Of a DNA stretch of 64,000 bases, positions 33,560 to 41,444 are shown one piece after another (positions within the stretch are counted from its first letter, which is position 1; the number at the start of each line of letters is the position of its first letter). The stretch is from NCBI RefSeq assembly GCF_001425175.1, contig NZ_LMDV01000009.1, forward strand, positions 950,689 to 1,014,688. Direction: 5' to 3'. The DNA comes from Nocardioides sp. Root1257. GTDB taxonomy: Bacteria; Actinomycetota; Actinomycetes; Propionibacteriales; Nocardioidaceae. The notes under the pieces were generated by a model. The model had not been told where the DNA came from. It made no database searches and saw only the letters and a list, made by a program, of their open reading frames with translations. A program made the translations under genes and the position numbers.

Positions 33560-33727
33560 GGGGTCCGCCTCGCTCGCTCCACCCCCCGGAGCCACCCGCC
33601 GGGGGTGTCGGATTCGTCGCACGCTAGGGAGGTCCTCCGGTCCGGAGCGGATCCGGGCACGCAATTACCGAGCATGAGGGAGAGGGAGGGAGCCGGAGCC
33701 AGGTGCGCCGCCGCGCGGGGGCGCCGG

Positions 33728-33733
33728 TAGATT
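33728..33733 (+). promoter_or_regulatory. -10 box of purL (leaderless)
   Basis: TAGATT, 6 nt before GTG 33740. The 180-bp gap 33560-33739 otherwise holds the giant gene's upstream region and no other clear element. Confidence 0.65.
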
Positions 33734-33739
33734 GACGCC

Positions 33740-35980
33740 GTGCTGGACACCGTCGCTGTCGCCACCGAAGACCCCACCCGCGAGCAGCCCTGGGCGGACC
33801 TCGGGCTCAAGCCCGACGAGTACGCCGAGATCCGCGAGATCCTCGGGCGTCGCCCGACCAGCTCCGAGCTCGCGATGTACTCCGTGATGTGGAGCGAGCA
33901 CTGCTCCTACAAGAGCTCCAAGGTGCACCTCAAGCAGTTCTCCGAGATCCCCCAGGAGACGCCGGTCGGCAAGATGCTGGCGGGCATCGGCGAGAACGCC
34001 GGCGTCCTCGACATCGGTCAGGGCTACGCCGTCACCTTCAAGGTCGAGTCGCACAACCACCCGTCGTACGTCGAGCCCTACCAGGGCGCCGCCACCGGCG
34101 TCGGCGGCATCGTCCGCGACATCCTCGCGATGGGCGCGCGCCCGGTCGCGGTCATGGACCCGCTGCGCTTCGGCCCGCTCGACGCCGACGACACCCACCG
34201 CGTGCTGCCCGGGATCGTCGCGGGCGTCGGCGGCTACGGCAACATGCTGGGCCTGCCCAACATCGGCGGCGAGGCCGTCTTCGACGCGTCGTACGTCGGC
34301 AACCCGCTCGTCAACGCCCTCTGCGTCGGCGTGCTGCGGCACGAGGACCTGCACCTGGCCAAGGCGTCCGGCGCCGGCAACCAGGTGATCCTGTACGGCG
34401 CGCGCACCGGCGGCGACGGCATCGGCGGCGTCTCGGTCCTGGCGTCCGAGACCTTCGACGCCGACGGGCCGGCGAAGCGGCCGAGCGTGCAGGTCGGCGA
34501 CCCCTTCATGGAGAAGCTGCTCATCGAGTGCACGCTCGAGATCTTCGCGGCCGGCCTGGTCGCCGGCATCCAGGACCTCGGTGGTGCCGGTCTGTCCTGC
34601 GCGACCTCCGAGCTCGCGTCCGCCGGCGACGGCGGCATGCACGTCGAGCTCGACCGGGTCCCGCTGCGCGACTCCACCCTGGCGCCCGAAGAGATCCTGA
34701 TGAGCGAGTCGCAGGAGCGGATGATGGCGGTCGTCGAGCCCGACGACGTCGCCGGCTTCCTCGCGATCTGCGCGAAGTGGGACGTCGAGGCCGTCGTCAT
34801 CGGCGAGGTCACCGACACCGGCCGCCTGCAGATCGACTGGCACGGCGAGCGCGTCGTCGACGTGCCGCCGCGCTCGGTGGCGCACGACGGCCCGACGTAC
34901 CACCGCCCGCTGGAGCGTCCCGACTGGCAGGACGACCTGCAGGCCGACGCCGCCGAGGCGCTGGCCCGCCCGACCACCGGCGCCGAGCTGCGCTCGACGC
35001 TGCTGACCCTGGTCGCGTCTCCGAACCTTTGCGACAAGTCCTGGATCACCGACCAGTACGACCGCTACGTCCGCGGCAACACCGTGCTCGCGCAGCCGAG
35101 CGACAGCGGGATGATCCGCGTCGACCCCGACACCAACCTCGGCGTCGCCATCTCCACCGACTGCAACGGCCGCTTCGCCAAGCTGGACCCGTACGCCGGG
35201 GCGCAGCTCGCCCTGGTCGAGAGCTACCGCAACGTGGCGACGGGCGGGGCCCGGCCGCTCGCGATCTCGGACTGCCTCAACTTCGGCTCGCCCGAGGACC
35301 CCGCCGTGATGTGGCAGTTCGCCGAGGCCTGCCGCGGCCTCAAGGACGCGTGCCTCGAGCTCGGCATCCCGGTCACCGGCGGCAACGTCAGCCTCTACAA
35401 CCAGACCGCGGAGACGGCCATCCTGCCGACGCCGGTCGTCGCCGTCCTCGGCGTCGTCGACGACGTGACCCTGCGTACGCCGTCGGCCTGGTCGGCCGGT
35501 GGCGAGCGGGTCTTCCTGCTCGGCGACACCCGCGAGGAGCTCTCCGGCTCCGAGTGGGCGCACGTGGTCCACGACCACCTCGGCGGCCTCCCGCCGGCGG
35601 TCGACCTCGAGGCGGAGCAGGCGCTGGCGCGGCTGCTGCACGCGGGCGTCGGCCTGCTCAGCTCCGCCCACGACCTCTCCGACGGCGGCCTCGCCCAGGC
35701 GCTCGCCGAGGCGTCGCTGCGCCACGGGGTCGGTGTCAGGGTCGAGGTGCCGGACGACGCGTTCGTCGCGCTCTTCAGCGAGTCGACGGCGCGGGTGCTC
35801 GTCACCGTCGCCGACGGCGACGCCGAGCGGCTGGTGCAGCTCGCCGGCGAGCACGGCGTCCCGATCGCCTCGATCGGCGTCACCGGTGGCGACGTCCTCG
35901 GTGTCGACGGCCAGTTCGAGATCCCGCTCGACGAGCTGCGGGCCGCCTGGACCGCGACGCTGCCGGCCGCGTTGGGCTGA
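33740..35980 (+). CDS. purL: phosphoribosylformylglycinamidine synthase subunit PurL
   Basis: A 746-aa catalytic subunit of the small-type FGAM synthetase, working with PurS and PurQ. It shows ELAMYSVMWSEHCSYKSSK, FKVESHNHPSYVEPYQGAATG (substrate and Mg binding), VGVGGYGNMLGLPNIGGE and the second-half blocks ISDCLNFGSPEDPAVMW, ITGGNVSLYNQ equivalent (VTGGNVSLYN) and AHDLSDGGLAQALAE. Length is right for the PurSQL type. GTG 33740 is leaderless. Confidence 0.97.
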   Translation: MLDTVAVATEDPTREQPWADLGLKPDEYAEIREILGRRPTSSELAMYSVMWSEHCSYKSSKVHLKQFSEIPQETPVGKMLAGIGENAGVLDIGQGYAVTFKVESHNHPSYVEPYQGAATGVGGIVRDILAMGARPVAVMDPLRFGPLDADDTHRVLPGIVAGVGGYGNMLGLPNIGGEAVFDASYVGNPLVNALCVGVLRHEDLHLAKASGAGNQVILYGARTGGDGIGGVSVLASETFDADGPAKRPSVQVGDPFMEKLLIECTLEIFAAGLVAGIQDLGGAGLSCATSELASAGDGGMHVELDRVPLRDSTLAPEEILMSESQERMMAVVEPDDVAGFLAICAKWDVEAVVIGEVTDTGRLQIDWHGERVVDVPPRSVAHDGPTYHRPLERPDWQDDLQADAAEALARPTTGAELRSTLLTLVASPNLCDKSWITDQYDRYVRGNTVLAQPSDSGMIRVDPDTNLGVAISTDCNGRFAKLDPYAGAQLALVESYRNVATGGARPLAISDCLNFGSPEDPAVMWQFAEACRGLKDACLELGIPVTGGNVSLYNQTAETAILPTPVVAVLGVVDDVTLRTPSAWSAGGERVFLLGDTREELSGSEWAHVVHDHLGGLPPAVDLEAEQALARLLHAGVGLLSSAHDLSDGGLAQALAEASLRHGVGVRVEVPDDAFVALFSESTARVLVTVADGDAERLVQLAGEHGVPIASIGVTGGDVLGVDGQFEIPLDELRAAWTATLPAALG

Positions 35981-35993
35981 CCCCTTCCCAGGC

Positions 35994-36013
35994 ATACCCG
36001 GTCGACCGGGTAT
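35994..36013. promoter_or_regulatory. 20-bp perfect palindrome downstream of purL
   Basis: ATACCCGGTCGACCGGGTAT reads identically on both strands. It starts 14 nt after the purL stop. A second inverted repeat, GGAGGGCA/TGCCCTCC (36024-36031 and 36058-36065), follows. With no T-run, it looks more like a dimer-binding site or cruciform than a terminator. Confidence 0.55.
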
Positions 36014-36099
36014 CCCTGAACATGGAGGGCATTGCAGAGGCCGCGGAGTTGGTGAAGTGCCCTCCCAGTCCGCGAGGCCGTCGGCGCCGAACCACCACC

Positions 36100-36870
36100 G
36101 TGCGCCGACGTACCCTCCTGATGCTGCCCGCGGTCGCCGGGCTCGCGGCAGCGTGTGGACGCAGCCGACCCGGCCGACGCAGCGAGGAGCGAGGGATGCG
36201 CAAGGTCTCGTACGGCGACGATCCCGCGCAGTACGGCGAGCTCACCCTGCCGGACGGTGACGCGAAGGGCGTCGCCGTGGTCGTGCACGGCGGGTTCTGG
36301 AAGCCGGAGTACGGCATCGAGTACGCCACCCCGCTGGTGCCGAGCCTGGTGGCCGCGGGCTGGGCCGCCTGGGCGATCGAGTACCGCCGTGGCACCGGCG
36401 CCGCCGACACCCTCGACGACGTCCGGGCCGCGATCGACGCCCGTCCCGACGTCGACGGTCCCGTGGTCGGCATCGGTCACTCAGCCGGCGGCCACCTGGT
36501 CACCTGGGCCGCCGGACACGGAGGACTCACCCACGTCGTCTCCCAGGCCGGCGTCCTCGACCTGCAGGCGGCGTACGACGCCGGGCTCGGCGGGGGAGCG
36601 GTCGAGCTCTTCCTCGGTCACCCGTTCGGGCCCGCGGACGCGGCTGTCGACCCGGTCCAGCAGGTGCCGCTCGACGTGCCGGTCTGGTGCATCCACGGGA
36701 CCGGCGACGACATCGTCCCGCTCAGCCAGTCGCGGGCGTACGTCGCGGCCGCGACCGGCGCCGAAGCGAGCGCCGAGCTGGTGGAGGTCGACGGTGACCA
36801 CTTCACGCTGGTCGACCCGGACTCGGACGCCTGGGCGACGACGCTCGCCCACCTGCGCGACCTAGCGTGA
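36100..36870 (+). CDS. Tat-type lipoprotein alpha/beta hydrolase
   Basis: A 256-aa esterase-like hydrolase. The start GTG 36100 gives VRRRTLLMLPAVAGLAAAC, a twin-arginine lipoprotein signal with lipobox LAAAC. The catalytic parts are VVVHGGFWKP (HGG oxyanion region), GIGHSAGGHLVTW (nucleophile Ser128), HGTGDDIVP (Asp) and VDGDHFTLV (His). This HGG type is related to kynurenine formamidase and hormone-sensitive-lipase-like esterases; the substrate is unknown. The frame is open further up to ATG 36022, but that would bury the signal. Its end overlaps the convergent membrane-protein gene by 9 nt. Confidence 0.75.
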   Translation: MRRRTLLMLPAVAGLAAACGRSRPGRRSEERGMRKVSYGDDPAQYGELTLPDGDAKGVAVVVHGGFWKPEYGIEYATPLVPSLVAAGWAAWAIEYRRGTGAADTLDDVRAAIDARPDVDGPVVGIGHSAGGHLVTWAAGHGGLTHVVSQAGVLDLQAAYDAGLGGGAVELFLGHPFGPADAAVDPVQQVPLDVPVWCIHGTGDDIVPLSQSRAYVAAATGAEASAELVEVDGDHFTLVDPDSDAWATTLAHLRDLA

Positions 36871-37566
36871 GAGCACCGAGATCTTCTGCCAGATCTTGCG
36901 CGACATCCCGGTGGTCAGTGTCTCGATCGTGCTGACCGTGTCGAGGACGACCGCGTCGCGCGACTCCTCGGCGCACAGCGCCGCCGTCTTGCCGACCAGG
37001 CTGAGCATCTCGGAGCAGTAGTCGAGGTAGCGCTCCATCTGGTCGCGGTCGAGGCCGACGTCGGTGCTGAGGGCGGTCGGCACGAACGACGCGCGCAGCC
37101 GCTCCGGGTCCTTGGTCAGCTGGTGCATGTCGATGATGTGGGCCAGCGAGCGCAGTCGGTGCAGCATCTCCAGGATCGAGCCGCGCTGGAGCCGCTCGGG
37201 GAAGCTGAGCAGGAAGAACACGGCGATCGCCGCGAAGACCACGTCGTTGATCGTGGTCTCGATCAGCGGCAGCCAGTCGAGCCCGTCGGGACCCTGGTCG
37301 CCCACGGCCGCGTGCGTGGCGAGCGCCAGGGCCGCGACGGTGCCGATCGCGATGAGCGAGATCAGGGCCCGTGACACGACACGCGCCGTACGGATCCGGG
37401 AACGGTGCACCGCGGCGCCGCTCGCCACCTGCTCGACGAGGCTCCCCAGCTCCGCGGCGACGTCGCACAGCCCCCGGCCCGGGAAGCGCGCCTCGATCCG
37501 GGCGTGCAGCCGGTCGACCGTGTCGGCGACCGGCCGGGACATGAGCTTGTCGAAGGACTCGGCCAC
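36862..37566 (-). CDS. hypothetical membrane protein with two TM segments
   Basis: About 234 aa, no family recognised. A cytoplasmic helical N-terminus (AESFDKLMSRPVADTVDRLHARIEARFPG) precedes two transmembrane segments (about 67-87: ALISLIAIGTVAALALAT, and 104-124: INDVVFAAIAVFFLLSF). A helical C-terminal domain of about 100 residues follows, rich in leucine. Start: GTG 37566 lies 7 nt after a TAGGGT box (37574-37579, minus strand), favouring it over GTG 37575. It overlaps the convergent hydrolase stop. Confidence 0.6.
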   Translation of the reverse strand: MAESFDKLMSRPVADTVDRLHARIEARFPGRGLCDVAAELGSLVEQVASGAAVHRSRIRTARVVSRALISLIAIGTVAALALATHAAVGDQGPDGLDWLPLIETTINDVVFAAIAVFFLLSFPERLQRGSILEMLHRLRSLAHIIDMHQLTKDPERLRASFVPTALSTDVGLDRDQMERYLDYCSEMLSLVGKTAALCAEESRDAVVLDTVSTIETLTTGMSRKIWQKISVLSR

Positions 37567-37573
37567 GGCGATC

Positions 37574-37579
37574 ACCCTA
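37574..37579 (-). promoter_or_regulatory. -10 box of the two-TM membrane protein gene (leaderless)
   Basis: TAGGGT on the minus strand, 7 nt before GTG 37566. It decides that start. Confidence 0.55.
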
Positions 37580-37596
37580 GGGCGTGCCCCGGGTGC

Positions 37597-38202
37597 TCAG
37601 CTGTCGGCGTGCACTCTCTCGGCCAGTCGTACGGCGGCGTGCCGCACCAGGTCGGCCAGGTCCGGGTCGGTGACCGCCTCCTCCGGGGCCTGCCCGAAGG
37701 TGAGCGCGGCGGGCTGGGTCAGCCACGCCCACGCGCGCCAGGGGTCCATCCCCGAGGCGAGCAGCGGCTCCAGCAGCGGGGCGACGTCGGGCCGGACCTC
37801 GCCCTCGTCCGTGAGCTGGAACCCGGGGACCACCACGCCGCCCTCGACCGGGACCACCAGCAGCCGGTGCGTCTGCGCCGCCTTGTGCACGGCGTACCGG
37901 GTCGCGTCGACCGAGGCGCCGCGCACCTCCGCGAGCGTCTCGTAGCCGAACCACGGCGTCTCGAGCAGGGCAGTGCGCAGCCGCGCCTGCCGGGCGATCA
38001 GCAGCAGGCCGACCGGCACGGCGTGCTCGGGCTCGGTCCCCTCGCTGTGCAGCAGCCGGTCGAGCTCCTCGACGCGGTCGGGCTCGCTCCACACCGCGTG
38101 ACCCGACGCGTCGCGGGTGAAGGTCGGCAGACCCGCCTCCGCCAACGCGTCGACGAGGCCGAGGCCCTCGAGCCAGTCGGCGAGACGGTCACCGTCACTC
38201 AC
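37597..38202 (-). CDS. Xre/MbcA/ParS-like antitoxin-family protein without a visible toxin
   Basis: A 201-aa protein. The middle (about 65-125) has WFGYETLAEVRGASVDATRYAVHKAAQTHRLLVVPV and VVVPGFQLTDEGEVRPDV. The C-terminal part has PWRAWAWLTQPAALTFGQAPEEAV. This pattern (DNA-binding region, PxFQ strand, then W..WL..P...L.G..P) is that of the Xre/MbcA/ParS toxin-binding family, whose partner is usually a RES-domain toxin that degrades NAD. No RES gene lies on either side here. The start GTG 38202 is leaderless, its TAGGCT box overlapping the stop of the upstream XRE gene. Confidence 0.6.
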   Translation of the reverse strand: MSDGDRLADWLEGLGLVDALAEAGLPTFTRDASGHAVWSEPDRVEELDRLLHSEGTEPEHAVPVGLLLIARQARLRTALLETPWFGYETLAEVRGASVDATRYAVHKAAQTHRLLVVPVEGGVVVPGFQLTDEGEVRPDVAPLLEPLLASGMDPWRAWAWLTQPAALTFGQAPEEAVTDPDLADLVRHAAVRLAERVHADS

Positions 38203-38209
38203 GGGCGCA

Positions 38210-38215
38210 AGCCTA
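38210..38215 (-). promoter_or_regulatory. -10 box of the antitoxin-like gene (leaderless)
   Basis: TAGGCT on the minus strand, 7 nt before GTG 38202. It includes the TAG stop of the XRE-cupin gene, so this gene has its own promoter although it lies 10 nt downstream of it. Confidence 0.55.
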
Positions 38216-38776
38216 GCTGCGCACGTGCATCCGCTCGCCCTGGGGGCCGAACAGCGCGAGCACCTCGACGGGGTGCGGGCCGGGGTTGCCCAGCCAGTGC
38301 GGCGTACGGGTGTCGAACTCGACCGCCTCGCCCGGCTTGAGGGTCATGTCCTGGTCGCCGAGGACCAGCCGGAGCCGGCCGGAGAGCACGTAGAGCCACT
38401 CGTAGCCCTCGTGGGTCGCGAGGGTCGAGGGGAGGTTCTCGTCCTTCGGGAAGATCACCTTGAAGGCCTGCAGCCCGCCCGGCCGCCGCGTCATCGGGAG
38501 GTAGGTGCGACCGTGCCGCACGATCGGCTTGGACCGGATCCGCGGGTCGCCGGTCTCGGGGGCGTCGACCAGCTCGTCGAGCGGGATCTGGTGGGCTCGG
38601 GCGAGGGGCAGCAGCAGCTCGAGGGTCGGCTTGCGCTGGCCGGACTCCAGGCGCGACAGCGTGCTCACCGAGATGCCGGTCGACTCCGCCAGCTCGGCCA
38701 GCGTCCCGCCCCGCTCGATACGGGCGGCCCGCAGCCGGGGACCGACCGCGTCCAGGACCTCGTCGAACTCGCTCAT
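38213..38776 (-). CDS. XRE family regulator with C-terminal cupin domain
   Basis: A 187-aa regulator. Residues 10-65 form an XRE HTH (LRAARIERGGTLAELAESTGISVSTLSRLESGQRKPTLELLLPL), and 105-187 a cupin_2 domain (ATHEGYEWLYVLSGRLRLVLGDQ, TRTPHWLGNPG), probably a small-ligand sensor. It diverges from the CxxC flavoprotein/methyltransferase pair, and two direct repeats in the gap are its likely operators. ATG 38776 is preferred over longer frames. Confidence 0.87.
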   Translation of the reverse strand: MSEFDEVLDAVGPRLRAARIERGGTLAELAESTGISVSTLSRLESGQRKPTLELLLPLARAHQIPLDELVDAPETGDPRIRSKPIVRHGRTYLPMTRRPGGLQAFKVIFPKDENLPSTLATHEGYEWLYVLSGRLRLVLGDQDMTLKPGEAVEFDTRTPHWLGNPGPHPVEVLALFGPQGERMHVRS

Positions 38777-38782
38777 GCGCCC

Positions 38783-38821
38783 AGTTTGCCATTCCGGCAA
38801 CGAAGTTTGTCAATCCGGCGA
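38783..38821. promoter_or_regulatory. paired direct-repeat operator of the XRE-cupin regulator
   Basis: AGTTTGCCATTCCGGCAA (38783-38800) and AGTTTGTCAATCCGGCGA (38804-38821) match at 15 of 18 positions with a 21-bp period, two helical turns. They fill the space between the XRE-cupin start and the flavoprotein start, so one regulator could control both directions. Confidence 0.65.
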
Positions 38822-38843
38822 AGGCGCCCGCACACTCGGGGAC

Positions 38844-39812
38844 ATGGAGAACACACCCAGCTTCGACGTCATCGTCGTCGGCGGCGGCGCCGCCGGACTG
38901 AGCGGAGCGCTGGCCCTCGGCCGCGCCCGCCGCTCGGTCCTGGTGGTCGACGCGGGCGACCCCCGCAACGCACCGGCGAGCCACGTGCACAACTACCTCG
39001 GCCGGGAGGGCACCCCCCCGGCCGAGCTCTACGCGATCGGCCGGGAGGAGGTCGCGGCGTACGGCGTGGAGGTGCGTCGCGCCCGGGCCACCACGGCCGT
39101 GCGGACCGACGTCGGCTTCGAGCTCACGCTGGACGACGGGTCCCGCGTCGCGGCCCGCCGGCTGCTCGTCACCACCGGCCTCACGGACGTGCTGCCCGAC
39201 GTCGCCGGCCTGGCCGAGCGCTTCGGCCGCGACGTGCTGCACTGCCCCTACTGCCACGGCTGGGAGGCGCGCGACCGAGCCGTCGGCATCATCGCGAGCA
39301 ACCCGTTCGCCGTGCACGGCGCCCAGCTCTGGGGCCAGTGGACCGCCGACGTGACGCTCTTCCTCAACGGCCGCCCGCCGCTGTCCGAGGAGGATGCCGA
39401 GCGGCTCGCCGCCCGCGGCGTGACGGTGGTCGAGGGCCCGGTCGCCGCGGTCGTGGTCGAGGACGACCGGCTCACCGGCGTACGCCTGGAGTCCGGCGAG
39501 GTCGTCGCGCGCGACGTCCTGGTCGCGGCCCCGCAGTTCGTCGCCAACTCCGACCTGCTGGCGTCGCTCGGCCTCGAGCCGGTCGCTCAGGAGATGTTCG
39601 GCGAGGTCTTCGGGTACGCCGTGCCCGCCGTCGACCCGTCCGGCCGGACCGCTGTCGCCGGCGTCTGGGTCGCAGGCAACGTCACCGACCTGCGTGCGCA
39701 GGTCATCTCGGCCGCAGCGGGCGGGCTGAACGCCGCTGCGATGATCAACATGGACCTGATCGAGGAAGAGACCGCGACCGCGGTCGAGGCCTACCGGAGG
39801 AAGAGCGCATGA
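38844..39812 (+). CDS. NAD(P)/FAD-dependent oxidoreductase, thioredoxin-reductase-like
   Basis: A 322-aa flavoprotein. FAD binding: DVIVVGGGAAGLSGALALGRA (residues 8-28). A redox-active pair sits in HCPYCHGWE (about 132-140), placed as in thioredoxin reductases. The C-terminal block GVWVAGNVTDLRAQVISAAAGG is the second FAD contact. It lacks a clear full NADPH GxGxxA motif (VGIIASNPFAVHGAQL instead), as in some ferredoxin-dependent or stand-alone oxidoreductases. It is cotranscribed with the methyltransferase (ATGA overlap) and divergent from the XRE-cupin regulator. Confidence 0.85.
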   Translation: MENTPSFDVIVVGGGAAGLSGALALGRARRSVLVVDAGDPRNAPASHVHNYLGREGTPPAELYAIGREEVAAYGVEVRRARATTAVRTDVGFELTLDDGSRVAARRLLVTTGLTDVLPDVAGLAERFGRDVLHCPYCHGWEARDRAVGIIASNPFAVHGAQLWGQWTADVTLFLNGRPPLSEEDAERLAARGVTVVEGPVAAVVVEDDRLTGVRLESGEVVARDVLVAAPQFVANSDLLASLGLEPVAQEMFGEVFGYAVPAVDPSGRTAVAGVWVAGNVTDLRAQVISAAAGGLNAAAMINMDLIEEETATAVEAYRRKSA

Positions 39813-40465
39813 GCCACGACCACCAGCACGGCGGCCACCAGGAGCTGACCCGCGACCACTTCGAGCAGGCGTCGTGGGACGAGCGGTACGGCGGGGACGG
39901 CCGCACCTGGAGCGGCCGGCCGAACGCCGTGCTGGTCGCCGAGGCGAGCGACCTGACGCCCGGCCGGGCCGTCGACCTCGGCTGCGGGGAGGGCGGCGAC
40001 GCGATCTGGCTGGCCGAGCAGGGCTGGCAGGTGACGGCGATCGACTTCTCGGAGGCCGGGCTGCGCAAGGCCGCCGAGCACGCGGCCGAGCGCGGGGTCG
40101 CCGACCGGATCGAGTTCCGCCAGGCCGACCTGCGCACCTGGTCGGCCGAGGGTGAGCAGTGGGACCTGGTCACCTCCTGCTTCCTGCACCTGCTCGACCA
40201 CGGCATGCTCGACGCCACCCGCGAGATGGCCGCGGCCGTCGCCCCGGGCGGCACGCTGCTGGTCGCCGGCCACCACCCCGACGACGAGCACACCGGGCTG
40301 CGCTGGTCGATGCCCGGCGTGATGTTCACGGCCGACGAGCTCGCGCCCGCGGTCGACCCGGAGCAGTTCGACGTACGTCCCGAGGCGCGCACGCGCACCG
40401 AGACGCGCAACGGCGAGACCCACACGGTCACCGACGCGGTGCTGGTGGCAACGGCCAGGTCCTGA
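39809..40465 (+). CDS. class I SAM-dependent methyltransferase
   Basis: A 218-aa methyltransferase. AVDLGCGEGGDAIWLAEQGW is motif I for S-adenosylmethionine binding, VTAIDFSEAGLRKA motif II, and WDLVTSCFLHLL motif IV. The N-terminus is histidine-rich (SHDHQHGGHQE), which could bind metal. Related proteins include TehB-like and thiopurine-type detoxifying methyltransferases. It overlaps the flavoprotein gene by four bases with GGAGG upstream, so the two likely act together, perhaps on a toxic or oxidised small molecule. Confidence 0.85.
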   Translation: MSHDHQHGGHQELTRDHFEQASWDERYGGDGRTWSGRPNAVLVAEASDLTPGRAVDLGCGEGGDAIWLAEQGWQVTAIDFSEAGLRKAAEHAAERGVADRIEFRQADLRTWSAEGEQWDLVTSCFLHLLDHGMLDATREMAAAVAPGGTLLVAGHHPDDEHTGLRWSMPGVMFTADELAPAVDPEQFDVRPEARTRTETRNGETHTVTDAVLVATARS

Positions 40466-40478
40466 CCTCAATCGGGCC

Positions 40479-40484
40479 TACGCT
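40479..40484 (+). promoter_or_regulatory. -10 box of the WYL regulator gene (leaderless)
   Basis: TACGCT, 6 nt before ATG 40491; no ribosome-binding site between. Confidence 0.55.
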
Positions 40485-40490
40485 GGCGGC

Positions 40491-41444
40491 ATGTCCACCA
40501 GTGCCCGGATGCTGCGGCTGCTCTCGCTGCTGCAGACGCACCGCTACTGGCCCGGCTCGGAGCTGGCCGGCCGTCTCGAGGTGAGCCCGCGCACGCTGCG
40601 CCGCGACATCGACCGGCTCCGCGAGCTCGGGTACGACGTCGACGCGGTGCGCGGGGTCGCCGGCGGCTACCAGCTGCGGGCCGGCGGCGCGCTGCCGCCG
40701 CTGCTGCTCGACGACGACGAGGCGGTCGCGATCGCCGTCGGGCTGCACACGGCGGCGTCCGGCGCGGTCGCCGGCCTCGAGGAGACGTCGCTGCAGGCAC
40801 TGACCAAGGTGACGGCGCTGATGCCGCCGCGGCTGCGGCGGCGCATCGACGCCCTGCGGTCGCAGACCGACGGGGTCCCGTGGGGTCGCGGCGGCGAGGT
40901 CATCGACGCCGAGGTGCTGACCGTGCTCGCCCAGGCGTGCCGTGACGACGAGCTCGCGACGTTCGACTACGTCGCCCGCGACTCCGAGGCGACGCACCGT
41001 CGGGTCGAGCCGCACCGGCTGGTCTCGCTCGGCCGGCGGTGGTACTTCGTCGCCTACGACCGCGACCGCCAGGACTGGCGGTCGTTCCGGGTCGACCGGA
41101 TCAGCAACCCGGAGGCGAGCGGGCAGCGGTTCCGGCCGCGCGAGCTGCCGGCCGAGGACGCCCCGGCGTTCGTGCGCGCCGGCATCAAGGCGGTCGGCCA
41201 GCGGTACGTCGTCCGCGTGCGGCTGACGGCCGGCCTCGCCGAGGTCGAGTCGTACGTCGGGCGCTGGGCGACCGTCGAGCCGGACGGCACCGGCTGCGTG
41301 ATGACGATGCAGACCGACACGCTCGACTGGCCGCTGATGGTGCTCGCGCACCTGGACAGCGAGTTCGTGGTCGAGGGGCCGCCCGAGCTCGTGGAGCTCG
41401 TGGCCCGGGCGGCGGAGCGCTTCGGGCGCGCCGTCTCGAGCTAG
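40491..41444 (+). CDS. YafY-type HTH-WYL transcriptional regulator
   Basis: A 317-aa regulator. An HTH_11 winged helix (3-60: RMLRLLSLLQTHRYWPGSELAGRLEVSPRTLRRDIDRLRELG) is followed by a WYL domain (about 140-235: ATFDYVARDSEATHRRVEPHRLVSLGRRWYFVAYDRDRQDWRSFRVDRI) and a C-terminal WCX-like extension. WYL domains bind single-stranded nucleic acid or other negatively charged ligands. Target genes are unknown. The stop shares CTAG with the stop of the convergent MCP-like gene. Confidence 0.9.
   Translation: MSTSARMLRLLSLLQTHRYWPGSELAGRLEVSPRTLRRDIDRLRELGYDVDAVRGVAGGYQLRAGGALPPLLLDDDEAVAIAVGLHTAASGAVAGLEETSLQALTKVTALMPPRLRRRIDALRSQTDGVPWGRGGEVIDAEVLTVLAQACRDDELATFDYVARDSEATHRRVEPHRLVSLGRRWYFVAYDRDRQDWRSFRVDRISNPEASGQRFRPRELPAEDAPAFVRAGIKAVGQRYVVRVRLTAGLAEVESYVGRWATVEPDGTGCVMTMQTDTLDWPLMVLAHLDSEFVVEGPPELVELVARAAERFGRAVSS

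Noticed and set aside
27167..33730. A plus-strand open frame of 2187 codons opposite the giant exported protein
   Set aside because: Low-complexity translation (R, G, V repeats) mirroring the codon pattern of the true minus-strand gene; no signal or domain. The same applies to other long antisense frames at 11820-14477, 33665-35995 and 58513-61197.
33889..36870. Possible fusion of purL with the downstream hydrolase in one frame
   Set aside because: The frame through purL is not the PurL frame; it merely stays open into the hydrolase gene. PurL ends normally at 35980.
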